Assembly (NCBI RefSeq): GCF_028553885.1
Contig: NZ_CP067170.1
Location: 62,001-126,000, forward strand
DNA: 64,000 nt
Origin: Paracoccus aestuarii
Lineage (GTDB): Bacteria; Pseudomonadota; Alphaproteobacteria; Rhodobacterales; Rhodobacteraceae
Direction of reading: 5' to 3'
In this document: positions 55,925 through 64,000 of the stretch, in pieces
How the letters are laid out: every line of letters starts with the position of its first letter
Position numbering within the stretch: position 1 is the first letter of the stretch
Program-made: the position numbers and the translations under genes
The notes under the pieces: generated by a model
Told to the model about the DNA's origin: nothing
The model's database searches: none
Seen by the model: only the letters and a program-made list of their open reading frames with translations

Positions 55925-57964
55925 TCACGCCAGGCCAAGGGCGGTGACGGCCATGTCGATGGCCTTGATCCCGATGAAGGGGACGATTAGCCCGCCGAGA
56001 CCGTAGCGGGTCAGATTGCGCCGCAACAGCGCAGCGGCACTGGCGGGGGCGTATTTGACGCCACGCAGGGCCAGCGGGATCAGCGCCAGGATCACCAGCG
56101 CGTTGAAGATGACCGCCGAGAGGATCGCACTTTGCGCGCTTTCGAGGCCCATCACGTTCAGGACCGCAAGGCCGGGATAGGCCGCGATGAACAGTGCCGG
56201 CAGGATGGCAAAGTATTTCGCCACATCGTTGGCGATGCTGAACGTGGTCAGCGCGCCGCGGCTGATCAGCAGCTGCTTGCCGACCAGCACGACCTCGATC
56301 AGCTTGGTCGGGTCGCTGTCCAGATCGATCAGGTTCGCGGCCTCCTTCGCCGCCGAGGTGCCCGAGTTCATGGCAACGCCCACATCGGCCTGTGCCAGCG
56401 CGGGCGCGTCGTTGCTGCCGTCGCCGCACATGGCGACCAGCTGGCCCTTGGCCTGCTCGGCGCGGATCAACTCCAGCTTGTTCTCGGGGGTGGCTTCTGC
56501 GAGGAAGTCGTCCACGCCCGCCTCGGCCGCGATGGCGGCGGCGGTCAGGGGGTTGTCGCCGGTGATCATCACCGTGCGGATGCCCATCGCACGCAATTCC
56601 GCAAAGCGCTCGCGCACGCCGGGTTTGATGATGTCCTTCAGATGCACCGCACCAAGGATGCGCGGCCCTTCGCTGACCAGCAGCGGGGTGCCGCCCGAGC
56701 GGGCGATCTGGTCCACGCTGGCCGCCAGTGAGGCGTCCAGCGCCGCGCCGGTATGACGCAGGATCGCATCGACCGAGCCTTTCCTCAGCTGCGTGCCATC
56801 GGTCAGGTCGGCGCCCGACAGCCGGGTCTGGGCCGAGAAGGGGATCGCCTCGGCGACAGCGACCAGCCCCTCGGCAGCGCCGGGCTGCTTGCGGGCGATC
56901 TCGACGATTGACTTGCCTTCGGGCGTCTCATCTGCGCGGCTGGCGCCGAGCGCGGCGCGGGCCAGCGCCGCCGGGCTGACGCCCTGCGCCGGGATCAGCG
57001 CGTCGGCCATGCGGTTGCCGAAGGTGATCGTGCCTGTCTTGTCCAGAAGCAGCACGTCCACGTCGCCCGCCGCCTCGACCGCGCGGCCGGATTTGGCGAC
57101 CACGTTGGCGCGGGCCAGGCGGTCCATCCCGGCGATGCCGATGGCCGAAAGCAGGCCCCCGATCGTCGTCGGGATCAGCGTCACGAAGAGCGCCGCGAGG
57201 AACACGACCGGGATCGAGGTGCCGGAATAGACCGCGAAGGGCTCTAGCGTGACCACCACGAACAGGAAGATCAGCGTCAGCCCGGCCAGAAGGATGTTCA
57301 GCGCGATCTCGTTCGGGGTTCGGCCGCGCTCGGCCCCCTCGACCAGCGCGATCATGCGGTCCAGAAAGCTGCGCCCCGGCTCGGCCGTCACGCGCAGGAC
57401 CAGCCAGTCCGACACGATCCGCGTGCCGCCGGTGACCGAACTGAAATCACCGCCGGATTCGCGGATCACCGGGGCGCTTTCGCCGGTGATGGCGCTTTCA
57501 TCGACCGAGGCAACGCCCTGGATTACCTCGGCATCCGCCGGGATGATGTCGCCCGCTGCTACGAGCACGATCTGGCCCTGTTTCAGGCTGGCGGAGGACA
57601 CCTGCATGGCTGCCTCATGCGGGCTGTCGGGGGCGGGCAGGACACGCACCATTGTCTCGGATTTCGTGGCGCGCAGGCTGTCCGCGCGGGCACGGCCGCG
57701 GCCCTCGGCCAGGCTCTCGGCGAAGTTCGCGATCAGGACCGCCGCCCAGAGCCAGGCCGCGATCTGCACCGCGACGCCCGCACCCGGCACGCTGAGCGCA
57801 AGGTCGCGCAGCCCCATCAGCGTGACCATCAGCGCCACAACGGCGGTCGCGAAGATGACCGGGCTGCGGATCAGGGTGCGGGGCGCCAGCTTGGCCAGCG
57901 CCTGCCGCGCCGCCGCCGGGGCGAGGGCCGTCATCGACGGCAGGGGAAGTGTGGATTTGCTCAT
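55925..57964 (-). CDS. kdpB: Potassium-transporting P-type ATPase subunit B
   Basis: This 679-aa P-type ATPase drives K+ uptake. The actuator TGES motif is at 160-163, the phosphorylated Asp308 lies in DKTGT (308-312), and KGS near 390, [10 protein letters not shown] and [17 protein letters not shown] mark the nucleotide and P domains. Seven or so membrane helices are visible. It is 9 bp from kdpA and 11 bp from kdpC. Confidence 0.96.
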   Translation of the reverse strand: MSKSTLPLPSMTALAPAAARQALAKLAPRTLIRSPVIFATAVVALMVTLMGLRDLALSVPGAGVAVQIAAWLWAAVLIANFAESLAEGRGRARADSLRATKSETMVRVLPAPDSPHEAAMQVSSASLKQGQIVLVAAGDIIPADAEVIQGVASVDESAITGESAPVIRESGGDFSSVTGGTRIVSDWLVLRVTAEPGRSFLDRMIALVEGAERGRTPNEIALNILLAGLTLIFLFVVVTLEPFAVYSGTSIPVVFLAALFVTLIPTTIGGLLSAIGIAGMDRLARANVVAKSGRAVEAAGDVDVLLLDKTGTITFGNRMADALIPAQGVSPAALARAALGASRADETPEGKSIVEIARKQPGAAEGLVAVAEAIPFSAQTRLSGADLTDGTQLRKGSVDAILRHTGAALDASLAASVDQIARSGGTPLLVSEGPRILGAVHLKDIIKPGVRERFAELRAMGIRTVMITGDNPLTAAAIAAEAGVDDFLAEATPENKLELIRAEQAKGQLVAMCGDGSNDAPALAQADVGVAMNSGTSAAKEAANLIDLDSDPTKLIEVVLVGKQLLISRGALTTFSIANDVAKYFAILPALFIAAYPGLAVLNVMGLESAQSAILSAVIFNALVILALIPLALRGVKYAPASAAALLRRNLTRYGLGGLIVPFIGIKAIDMAVTALGLA

Positions 57965-57973
57965 GGTTCCACC

Positions 57974-59677
57974 TCAGAAGCTTTGCCCGCCCAGCATGGA
58001 CACATGCTCGGCGATGGGGCCCAGGACGAGGGCCGGGAAGAAGGTCAGCGCGCCCAGGATCAGCACTGTGATCACCAGAAGGGTCACGAAAAGCGGCCCG
58101 TGGGTCGGGAAAGTCCCGGCCGTGGCCGGCGCCGGGCGCTTCATCGCCAGCGATCCGGCGATGGCCAGCATGGGGATGATGATCGCATAGCGGCCCAGCA
58201 GCATGGAAATGCCCTGCAGTGTCGTGTGGAAGGGCACACCCGCCCCGAAACCCGCAAAGGCCGAGCCGTTGTTGCCTGTGGCCGAGCTGTAGGCATAGAG
58301 GATCTCGGACAGGCCATGCGGCCCCGCGTCCTGCACCGCCCCAAGGCCCGCCGGCACCACCGCCGAGATCGCGCTGAGCACCAGGATGCCGAGCGGCATC
58401 GACAGGAAGGCCAGCACGGCCAGCGTCACCTCGCGCCCCTCGATCTTCTTGCCAAGGTATTCCGGCGTGCGCCCGACCATCAGACCGGCCAGGAACACCG
58501 CCAGCACGACATAGAGCAGCATGCCATAGAAGCCTGCGCCGACGCCGCCGAAGATCACCTCGCCCACCTGCATGTTTAGCAGCATGACGAGGCCCGACAA
58601 CGGCATGAAGCTGTCATGCATCGCGTTGACGGACCCGTTCGAGGCCGCCGTCGTCGCCTGCGCCCAGAGCGCCGAGAGGGTGGCGCCGAAACGGACCTCC
58701 TTGCCCTCCATGTTCGGGCCGGTGATGCCGGTCAGCTCGGTCAGCATCGGGTTGCCCGCCTGCTCGATGCCGTGGATCAGCACGAGGCCCGCGACGAACA
58801 GCACGCCCATGGCGGCAAAGATCGCCCAGCCTTGGCGCCGGTCGCCGACCATGCGCCCGAAGAGGAAGCAGAAGGCGACCGGGATCAGCAGGATCAGCAC
58901 CGACTGGACCATGTTCGACAGGATCGTCGGGTTCTCGAGCGGATGGGCCGAGTTGACGCCGAAGAAGCCGCCGCCATTGGTGCCCAGCTGCTTGATCGCG
59001 ATCTGGCTGGCCGCAGGTCCCTGCGCGATGACCTGGCTCGCGCCCTCAAGCGTGGTGGCGCGGATATAGGCGTCGAGCGATTGCGGCACGCCCTGCCAGA
59101 TCATGAGGATCGCGACCAGGATCGAGATCGGCAGAAGCACATAGAGGACCGCCCGGGTCAGATCGGTCCAGAAGTTCCCGACCCGTCCGTCACCCGTTGC
59201 GACAAATCCGCGGATCACGGCGACGGCCACCGCCATCCCGGTGGCTGCCGAGACGAAGTTCTGCACGGTCAGCCCGACCATCTGCGCCAGATAGCTCAGC
59301 TGCACCTCGCCGGAATAGGCCTGCCAGTTGGTGTTGGTGACGAAACTGACCGCTGTGTTGAAGGCCAGATCGGCGGGCATCGGCCCGATCCCCACCGGGT
59401 TCCACGGCAGCACCCCCTGCAGGCGCAGGACGGCATAGAGAAAGACGAAGCCCGCCAGGTTGAAGGCGAGCACCGCCATGGCATACGTGGCCCAGCCCTG
59501 CGCGCGAGTCGCGGCCGGCCCGGCGGCGGCGAGACAGCCGCGCTCGATCGGCGCGATGATGGTGCTCGACCAGACGCGCTGACCGGTGAAGACCCGGTGC
59601 ATATAGCCCGCCAGCAGCCAGGCGAGGCCGACCGTGACGGCACAATAGAGAACAAGGACCAGATAGCTCGTTGGCAT
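57974..59677 (-). CDS. kdpA: Potassium-transporting ATPase subunit A
   Basis: This 567-aa membrane subunit contains the K+ channel-like pathway. Selectivity-filter-type loops are visible, for example [29 protein letters not shown] and [14 protein letters not shown]. About ten membrane segments match the family. It follows kdpF by 10 bp with GGGAGCGGCC as ribosome-binding region. Confidence 0.96.
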   Translation of the reverse strand: MPTSYLVLVLYCAVTVGLAWLLAGYMHRVFTGQRVWSSTIIAPIERGCLAAAGPAATRAQGWATYAMAVLAFNLAGFVFLYAVLRLQGVLPWNPVGIGPMPADLAFNTAVSFVTNTNWQAYSGEVQLSYLAQMVGLTVQNFVSAATGMAVAVAVIRGFVATGDGRVGNFWTDLTRAVLYVLLPISILVAILMIWQGVPQSLDAYIRATTLEGASQVIAQGPAASQIAIKQLGTNGGGFFGVNSAHPLENPTILSNMVQSVLILLIPVAFCFLFGRMVGDRRQGWAIFAAMGVLFVAGLVLIHGIEQAGNPMLTELTGITGPNMEGKEVRFGATLSALWAQATTAASNGSVNAMHDSFMPLSGLVMLLNMQVGEVIFGGVGAGFYGMLLYVVLAVFLAGLMVGRTPEYLGKKIEGREVTLAVLAFLSMPLGILVLSAISAVVPAGLGAVQDAGPHGLSEILYAYSSATGNNGSAFAGFGAGVPFHTTLQGISMLLGRYAIIIPMLAIAGSLAMKRPAPATAGTFPTHGPLFVTLLVITVLILGALTFFPALVLGPIAEHVSMLGGQSF

Positions 59678-59687
59678 GGCCGCTCCC

Positions 59688-59774
59688 TCAGAAGCGGTCG
59701 GGATGCATCAGCGCCACGACCAGATAGCCCAAAAGCCCCGCAGCAACGGCGAGGCCGAGGATCAGATCGAACAT
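59688..59774 (-). CDS. kdpF: Potassium-transporting ATPase subunit F
   Basis: A 28-aa single-helix peptide beginning [20 protein letters not shown] and ending ALMHPDRF, which matches the KdpF family. GGAGGG lies 4 bases upstream of the ATG. KdpF acts as a lipid-like stabiliser of the KdpABC complex. It is too short for most automatic gene calls. Confidence 0.92.
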   Translation of the reverse strand: MFDLILGLAVAAGLLGYLVVALMHPDRF

Positions 59775-59785
59775 CTGGCCCTCCG

Positions 59786-59869
59786 TTACAGGCGCGTCAG
59801 CGCGCGGGTCCCGGTCATGAAAGCCAGAAACCCGCCCGCACCGAGCGCGAGATAGATGATGTCGAACAT
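59786..59869 (-). CDS. 27-aa membrane peptide upstream of kdpF
   Basis: ATG at 59869 with GAAGGTGAC just upstream opens a 27-codon frame: one hydrophobic helix starting MFDIIYLALGAGGF and ending TRALTRL. It ends 11 bp before the kdpF start codon. The first residues resemble kdpF itself, hinting at an ancient duplication. Similar tiny proteins precede kdpF in other proteobacteria to my knowledge, but their role is unknown. Confidence 0.7.
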   Translation of the reverse strand: MFDIIYLALGAGGFLAFMTGTRALTRL

Positions 59870-59912
59870 GCGTCACCTTCGTGTTGCGTCGGGTGGACGA
59901 TCACCGAAGGTG

Positions 59913-59966
59913 GCGTAAGGAAGCTATGCGTGATCCCGGACGGTCGCGTAAGGAACGCGTAAAGAA
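59913..59966 (-). promoter_or_regulatory. Phased GCGTAAGGAA repeats, candidate KdpE sites
   Basis: GCGTAAGGAA occurs at 59913-59922 and 59946-59955, with GCGTAAAGAA at 59957-59966. The offsets are 33 and 11 bp, whole helical turns. The first copy starts 44 bp upstream of the small membrane peptide gene. KdpE and other OmpR-type regulators bind direct repeats of this spacing. Confidence 0.55.
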
Positions 59967-60221
59967 ATGGGTGCGGCGAGCTGCTATCGAACGACGCACC
60001 GACCGCTTTGCGTCAGTCAGACAATCTTCTGCTGCGTCGCCACATGCTTTATCAGCCTACAGCGGCAATGAGGCTGCCCTGCAGCGAATGACCGCAAAGT
60101 CCCGCAAACTGGACGGATCACGCAGGCGATCGAGGGGGTGCTATGCGGCACGAAGACGCTCGGGCGTGGGAACGAAACATTGGCCGATGCCTTGAGCCTT
60201 TGAACCACGAGGTCATGGCCG

Positions 60222-60638
60222 ATGAACAACACCGCCCCCTACGCACTTGTCGCGGATGACGATGCTCTGATCAGGATGGATGCCTGCGACATCCTCTCGG
60301 ATGCCGGCTTTAGATGCTATGAGGCCGCCACGGCGGAGAAGGCACTGGAGATCCTCAAGGAGTTTGGCCCCAATATCAGGCTGCTTTTCAGCGATGTGCA
60401 GATGCCCCCCGGAACGCTGACAGGGTTCGATCTGGCATGGCAATGCGCGCGCAAATGGCCAGATATCGGTATCCTGATCGCGTCGGGTGGGATGACGCCC
60501 GGGCCCGGCGACATGCCACCGAGCGGGACGTTCATCACCAAGCCATTCAGCGCCGCAGTCGTCCATGACCATCTCAGGAAGATCCTTCCGGATGGTGAGC
60601 AGCCGGAGCAACTGGAGAAAGCGGTGTATTCCACGTGA
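60222..60638 (+). CDS. Single-domain response regulator
   Basis: This 138-aa protein is a lone receiver domain: acidic patch ADDD at 11-14, phospho-acceptor Asp58 (FSDVQMP) and Lys107 (ITKPF). The beta4 end reads IGILIASGG, similar to the FAT-GUY type receivers that pair with HWE and HisKA_2 kinases. A LOV-HWE kinase gene converges on it from the other side with 114 bp between stops, so it is the obvious partner. There is no output domain; it may pass phosphate on or act by protein binding. Confidence 0.85.
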   Translation: MNNTAPYALVADDDALIRMDACDILSDAGFRCYEAATAEKALEILKEFGPNIRLLFSDVQMPPGTLTGFDLAWQCARKWPDIGILIASGGMTPGPGDMPPSGTFITKPFSAAVVHDHLRKILPDGEQPEQLEKAVYST

Positions 60639-60752
60639 TCCTGCCGTCGGGCCGACCCGCATAGCGCTCACGCCCCTGAGGAAGATGGTCATCATCGGCG
60701 GCTGGAACTCTCCTTTTCTGAGTCGTATCCAGCGCAGCGCGACCCACTGGTT

Positions 60753-62192
60753 TCAGACCGGCAACGGAGCTTCCAGCCTGTATCTGACACCAGCCGGATC
60801 GAACGAGAGCGTTGCGGTGCCATCAAGATCAGCCGGTGTCGATGTCTCGATGATGGACGTCCCGAAGCCTTGACGCTTGGGCGCGGTGACAGGTGGACCG
60901 CCCTCCTCGACCCAATCGAACTGAAACCGGTTCGGATCATCGTCGCAAAGACGCCACTGAATCGTGACCCTGCCACCATCGGCACTGAGCGCACCATATT
61001 TCAGCGAATTCGTCGCGAGTTCGTAGAGCGCCAGAATGAAGGCGGAAACGCCCTTTTCGTGCAAGGTGATCTCTGGCCCATCGACACGAATGTCAAAGGT
61101 CTTGAAAGGCTTCAGGGCCTCCTCGACCGTTTCCCGCAGCTCGGCACGCGTCAGGCTCTCCCGTGTCAGAAGGTCCTGTGCCGTGGACATCGCCTGAATG
61201 CGACCCATGGCCTTGTCCCGCGCATCGTCCAGATCCCGTGCGCCCCGCAGCGAATGCCTGAAGACCGCCTGCGCCGTCGCCAGCGAGTTCTTGACGCGAT
61301 GGGCCAGTTCCCGGGACAGGAGGCGCCGATGCTCCTCGGCCCGCTTGCGTTCGGTGATGTTCTGCGAGACGCCCACCATGGTGATCTGCGGATCGTCCGG
61401 GGCCGTGATGACATGACCCTTGATCTCGATCCAGCGGATCTCTCCGCCCGGCGTCATGATGCGATAGTCGACCTGGACCTCGCACCGATCGCGAATGCCC
61501 GCCTCCATGGCCTCCTGCCACCGCGGCATGTCATCGGGGAGGATGGCATCACGAAGCTCATCGAGACCGAACTTCTCCTGCGGATCACGGCCGAAATTCT
61601 CGAGGCACTGCCTGGAGAAGATCGCCCGGCTGTTCGTCACGTCGAATGTCCAGATCCCCATCCCCGCCGCGCCCAGCACGAAGCGCAGGCGTGCCTCGGA
61701 CATGGCGATATCCTGCATCCGTTTGGCGATCTCCGCCTCGAGTTCGCCATGCTCGAAGGCCAGTTCAGCCAAGCGGTTCCGCTCGGGCGAGACGTCGAAC
61801 TGGGATGCGAAGAAATGCGTCAGCCGCCCTTCGGTGTCGAAGACCGGCGAGACAAGGAGACGGTTCCAGAAGGACGTGCCGTCCTTGCGGTAGTTCAGCA
61901 GGTCGATCTCGATGGGCTCTCTGCGTTCGATCGCCTGACGGACTTTTGCCACGTCCTCTTGATTGGTGCCGGGGCCCTGCAGGAACCGGCAGTTCGTGCC
62001 CAGGATCTCCTCCCGGCTATAGCCGGTCAGGTTCGTGAAGGCTTGATTGACATAGGTGATCGGGTTGTCGGGCTGGCCGGGGTCCGTGACCAGCATCGGC
62101 ATGCGGGTCGCCGCGAATGCGGCTGCGAAAGGATTGTCCGCCGGGGGCAAGGGATAATGCGAAGACCCTTCATGCGGTAAGTCATATGACAA
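60753..62192 (-). CDS. LOV blue-light sensor HWE/HisKA_2 histidine kinase
   Basis: This 479-aa soluble kinase has an N-terminal LOV domain (about 22-135) with the photoactive Cys68 in GTNCRFLQG and flavin-contact residues Asn100, Asn110 and Gln131 all present. A second PAS domain follows (about 170-285), then a HWE/HisKA_2 module with His298 in ELAHRVKNS and an ATPase domain. The only in-frame start upstream of the LOV domain is a TTG at 62192, with GAGG 8 bases before it. Light should alter its autophosphorylation. The facing single receiver is the probable target. Confidence 0.92.
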   Translation of the reverse strand: MSYDLPHEGSSHYPLPPADNPFAAAFAATRMPMLVTDPGQPDNPITYVNQAFTNLTGYSREEILGTNCRFLQGPGTNQEDVAKVRQAIERREPIEIDLLNYRKDGTSFWNRLLVSPVFDTEGRLTHFFASQFDVSPERNRLAELAFEHGELEAEIAKRMQDIAMSEARLRFVLGAAGMGIWTFDVTNSRAIFSRQCLENFGRDPQEKFGLDELRDAILPDDMPRWQEAMEAGIRDRCEVQVDYRIMTPGGEIRWIEIKGHVITAPDDPQITMVGVSQNITERKRAEEHRRLLSRELAHRVKNSLATAQAVFRHSLRGARDLDDARDKAMGRIQAMSTAQDLLTRESLTRAELRETVEEALKPFKTFDIRVDGPEITLHEKGVSAFILALYELATNSLKYGALSADGGRVTIQWRLCDDDPNRFQFDWVEEGGPPVTAPKRQGFGTSIIETSTPADLDGTATLSFDPAGVRYRLEAPLPV

Positions 62193-62593
62193 TGGATCAG
62201 CCTCGATGAATGCGTCTGCGCTTATTTAGCTGTCGCGCGATGGAATTTGCACCCGTCTTTTGGAACATTCTGGCACTGTAGCCTTCCGACCTTTGTCTGT
62301 AGGACCTCGCACCTGAGGATGATAAGCGCTCACACCGAGCCAAAGACGCAGATTTCTTGATATGAAAGGCAGGCCTGGTTGCTAAGGAGCAGTCCACGCT
62401 GATGGACAATGCACGTTCAGGGCCCGTGACAACCCGCGCGCTGCGGGCAGCGGAATGAGCCCGTGACCGGCGGCATTTCCGGGCCAGCGTCCGGGCAAAA
62501 ATCGGACGATGAGCCACCAGCCCTCGCGGTCTCGTAACTGCGGTTGATCTTGCTGTGACGGAGGATGTCCCACCTTGCTTGCGAAGAAGGTTT
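62193..62593. other. Divergent regulatory region, no gene seen
   Basis: This 400-bp region lies between the LOV kinase and the toxin-antitoxin pair, which point away from each other. It should hold the kinase promoter. Short open frames occur on the minus strand but without start signals or family likeness. Confidence 0.4.
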
Positions 62594-62624
62594 GATATAC
62601 ATTGTGGGAAGGATATACATTCCC
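62594..62624 (+). promoter_or_regulatory. Direct and inverted repeats before the antitoxin gene
   Basis: GATATACATT is repeated at 62594-62603 and 62612-62621. The second copy lies within GGGAA-(9 bases)-TTCCC (62606-62624). Toxin-antitoxin operons are typically repressed by their own antitoxin at such sites. The TATACA-like core may serve as the -10 element. Confidence 0.55.
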
Positions 62625-62636
62625 GCGGAGGTTCAG

Positions 62637-62864
62637 ATGCAGGTCGCAAAATGGGGCAACTCACTGGCTGTTCGGCTCCCTGCGGAACTGGTGCGGGACA
62701 TGGGCCTCAAAGAGGGAGATCAGATCGATCTGCTGCCGGATGACGGCCCTCTGAGGATCCGGCGCCTGCCCCGTGCCGACGAGGTGCTGGACGGGTTGCG
62801 TCGCTTTCGCGGCAGACTGCCCGCCTCCGAACGGCTGAGCCGCGACGCCGCGCATGAGCGTTGA
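62637..62864 (+). CDS. vapB: AbrB/MazE-type antitoxin (VapB-like)
   Basis: This 75-aa protein has a swapped-hairpin AbrB DNA-binding domain (MQVAKWGNSLAVRLPAELV, then MGLKEGDQIDL) and a C-terminal tail that would cover the toxin site. GGAGG lies 6 bases before the ATG; longer in-frame starts overlap the operator repeats. It overlaps the PIN toxin gene by 11 bp. Confidence 0.87.
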   Translation: MQVAKWGNSLAVRLPAELVRDMGLKEGDQIDLLPDDGPLRIRRLPRADEVLDGLRRFRGRLPASERLSRDAAHER

Positions 62865-63249
62865 GTTCGTCGACACGAACGTCATTCTCTATCTGCTGGA
62901 TGACGGCCCCAAGGCCGACCGCGCCGAAGCCATTCTGGCTCAGGGCCCCCGTATCAGTGTGCAGGTGCTGAATGAGGCGATGGTCAATTGTCGTCGCAAG
63001 GCGGGCATGGACTGGAACGACACGGCCAGTTTTTTGGCAGGGGTGCGGGCGCTGTGCCCTGTCGAGGATCTCACTCTGCGCACCCATGACGTCGGTCGCG
63101 CGCTTGCCGAGCGCTATGGGTTTTCGGTCTATGACGCGATGATCGTCGCGGCAGCCTTGATTGCCGGGTGCGAGACCTTGTGGACGGAGGACATGCATGC
63201 AGGCCTCCTGGTCGAAGGCCAGCTGCGGTTGGTCAATCCCTTCGCCTGA
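62854..63249 (+). CDS. vapC: PIN-domain ribonuclease toxin (VapC-like)
   Basis: This 131-aa protein has the PIN acidic residues Asp7 (FVDTNV), Glu41 (LNEAM), Asp94 (VYDAMI) and Asp113 (TEDM) that bind metal for RNA cleavage. All are intact, so the toxin should be active. It is translated together with the antitoxin through the 11-bp overlap. The RNA target is not predictable. Confidence 0.9.
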   Translation: MSVEFVDTNVILYLLDDGPKADRAEAILAQGPRISVQVLNEAMVNCRRKAGMDWNDTASFLAGVRALCPVEDLTLRTHDVGRALAERYGFSVYDAMIVAAALIAGCETLWTEDMHAGLLVEGQLRLVNPFA

Positions 63250-64000
63250 CCGGCAGCATCCGAAACGGTCATTCGTCCTTCCTTCGCATCCTGACCGATA
63301 TGCCGTTTCATATGGCTGCGGAGTGTGCGCCTGCGGAGCGCCTCTCGCATAGAGGCGATCCATGCGGGTGCCCAGATCACCATGACCGGTCGCGTCGCGT
63401 ATCCCGCGCTGACGCTCGGCCTGCAGGTCGCGCATTTCGGGTGAGATAGGAAGGAGCTGGACCGGTCCGCGTCACCGATGGGCGCGGCCGCTCCGCGGGC
63501 GACGAGGGCAATCGCCTGAATGCCAGCCTGATCACTCTCGATATTGCGGACCGGACACCGTTGACCCGCGAGGTGGCAGGGGCCCGGGTCCAAGGCCCAC
63601 TTCGCCCATCGCGGCGCCAGCGGCGTGCGGCGTGGCCCGGCCCCGCAGCGTCCTGCCATGATCTCTGTTATCGAGGACGTGTTGGAGGGCGGGATGAACT
63701 CCGCCCTTTGCGGCGATGCTCACGGGAGGACACGGTCCTCCCCTTGCTCGGCATGGAGATCGGCACTGCCTGGGGCCGGCTTCGGAGGCTTAAGGTCGCA
63801 GCTGCTCGACGACCGTGAGGGGCCAGTTTCTCCGCAACCGATAGGGAATGGCCAGGCATGCGATATAGCCGAGTTAAGGTCGTCAAAATATCCTGGCCAT
63901 CATGGGATGGATGCGGTCCTTGAGAATTACGCGGCAGAACCCATGTAAGGACCTTTTGCCGCGCCTATGCTCATTGATCACGGTAGAGATCCGCTGGCTT
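63250..64000. other. Gene-poor right end, no supported gene
   Basis: Several short frames overlap on both strands. One plus-strand frame (about 63450-63818) has a segment with plausible protein composition (residues such as EGNRLNASLITLDIADRT), but it lacks a start signal and a recognisable family. The final 50 bases may be the edge of another gene. Two hairpins lie at 63686-63742. Confidence 0.4.
63686..63742. repeat. Two neighbouring perfect hairpins
   Basis: AGGGCGG (63686-63692) pairs with CCGCCCT (63701-63707), followed by TT. Then GGGAGGAC (63724-63731) pairs with GTCCTCCC (63735-63742) around ACG. Both could act as terminators, but no gene clearly ends here. Confidence 0.5.

Noticed and set aside
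63129..63659. A 176-codon minus-strand frame at the right end
   Set aside because: It overlaps the end of the vapC gene antisense, has no start signal and matches no family I know.

Overview
The window is strongly GC-rich, densely coded bacterial DNA. Its gene content points to an alphaproteobacterium of the Rhodobacteraceae, most like Paracoccus. The indicators are a XoxF methanol dehydrogenase locus next to FlhR/FlhS-like regulators, the Weimberg xylose enzymes XylD and XylX, many ABC and TRAP uptake operons, and Kdp. This assignment is inference from gene families. No rRNA, tRNA or CRISPR array was seen.

Layout. (1) 1-6.9 kb: the end of a sugar ABC operon (Gfo/Idh oxidoreductase, UgpC-type ATPase), then a Weimberg cluster: xylX, an SDR, a 67-aa protein, xylD and an FCD-type GntR regulator, with two related candidate operators. 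(2) 6.9-9.7 kb: Lrp regulator, LysE exporter, YfcE-like phosphoesterase, methionine aminopeptidase and a small secreted protein. (3) 9.9-17.2 kb: a complete sugar ABC transporter with two TIM-barrel isomerases and a Gfo/Idh dehydrogenase in one operon. (4) 17.3-20.3 kb: a TRAP transporter. (5) 20.5-33.2 kb: a peptide operon (proline iminopeptidase, S9 peptidase, M20 amidohydrolase, Dpp-type ABC importer, serine hydrolase, MmgE/PrpD) ending tail to tail with a LysR gene. (6) 33.2-34.0 kb: two decayed IS3-family transposase remnants.

(7) 34.2-47.2 kb is the most interesting part. XoxF carries the extra Asp that marks lanthanide-dependent alcohol dehydrogenases. Around it lie XoxG, XoxJ, a PQQ-associated beta-propeller protein with an ABC-type binding protein, and a cytosolic LuxR-type regulator / FIST protein / hybrid kinase operon. 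On the far side is a NosR/NirI-like flavin and iron-sulfur membrane protein overlapping an ApbE flavin transferase, with no nitrous-oxide reductase genes nearby. Three transcription units (nosR-like-apbE, xoxG-xoxJ and the binding-protein operon, which diverges from xoxF) have TCGAC-N4-GTCGA-type palindromes at 40-65 bp from the first start codon. This suggests one regulon and makes the NosR-like/ApbE pair a candidate undescribed electron-transfer module of lanthanide methanol oxidation.

(8) 47.2-52 kb is gene-poor. It holds a DUF927 (mobile-element helicase-like) protein with iteron-like repeats directly upstream and a DUF1349 protein, and looks like a decayed integrated element. (9) 52-59.9 kb: kdpFABCDE plus an unlisted 27-aa membrane peptide ahead of kdpF and helically phased GCGTAA repeats. 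(10) 60.2-63.3 kb: a single-domain receiver facing a LOV blue-light HWE kinase, then a VapBC-type toxin-antitoxin pair. The last 750 bp hold no gene I can support.
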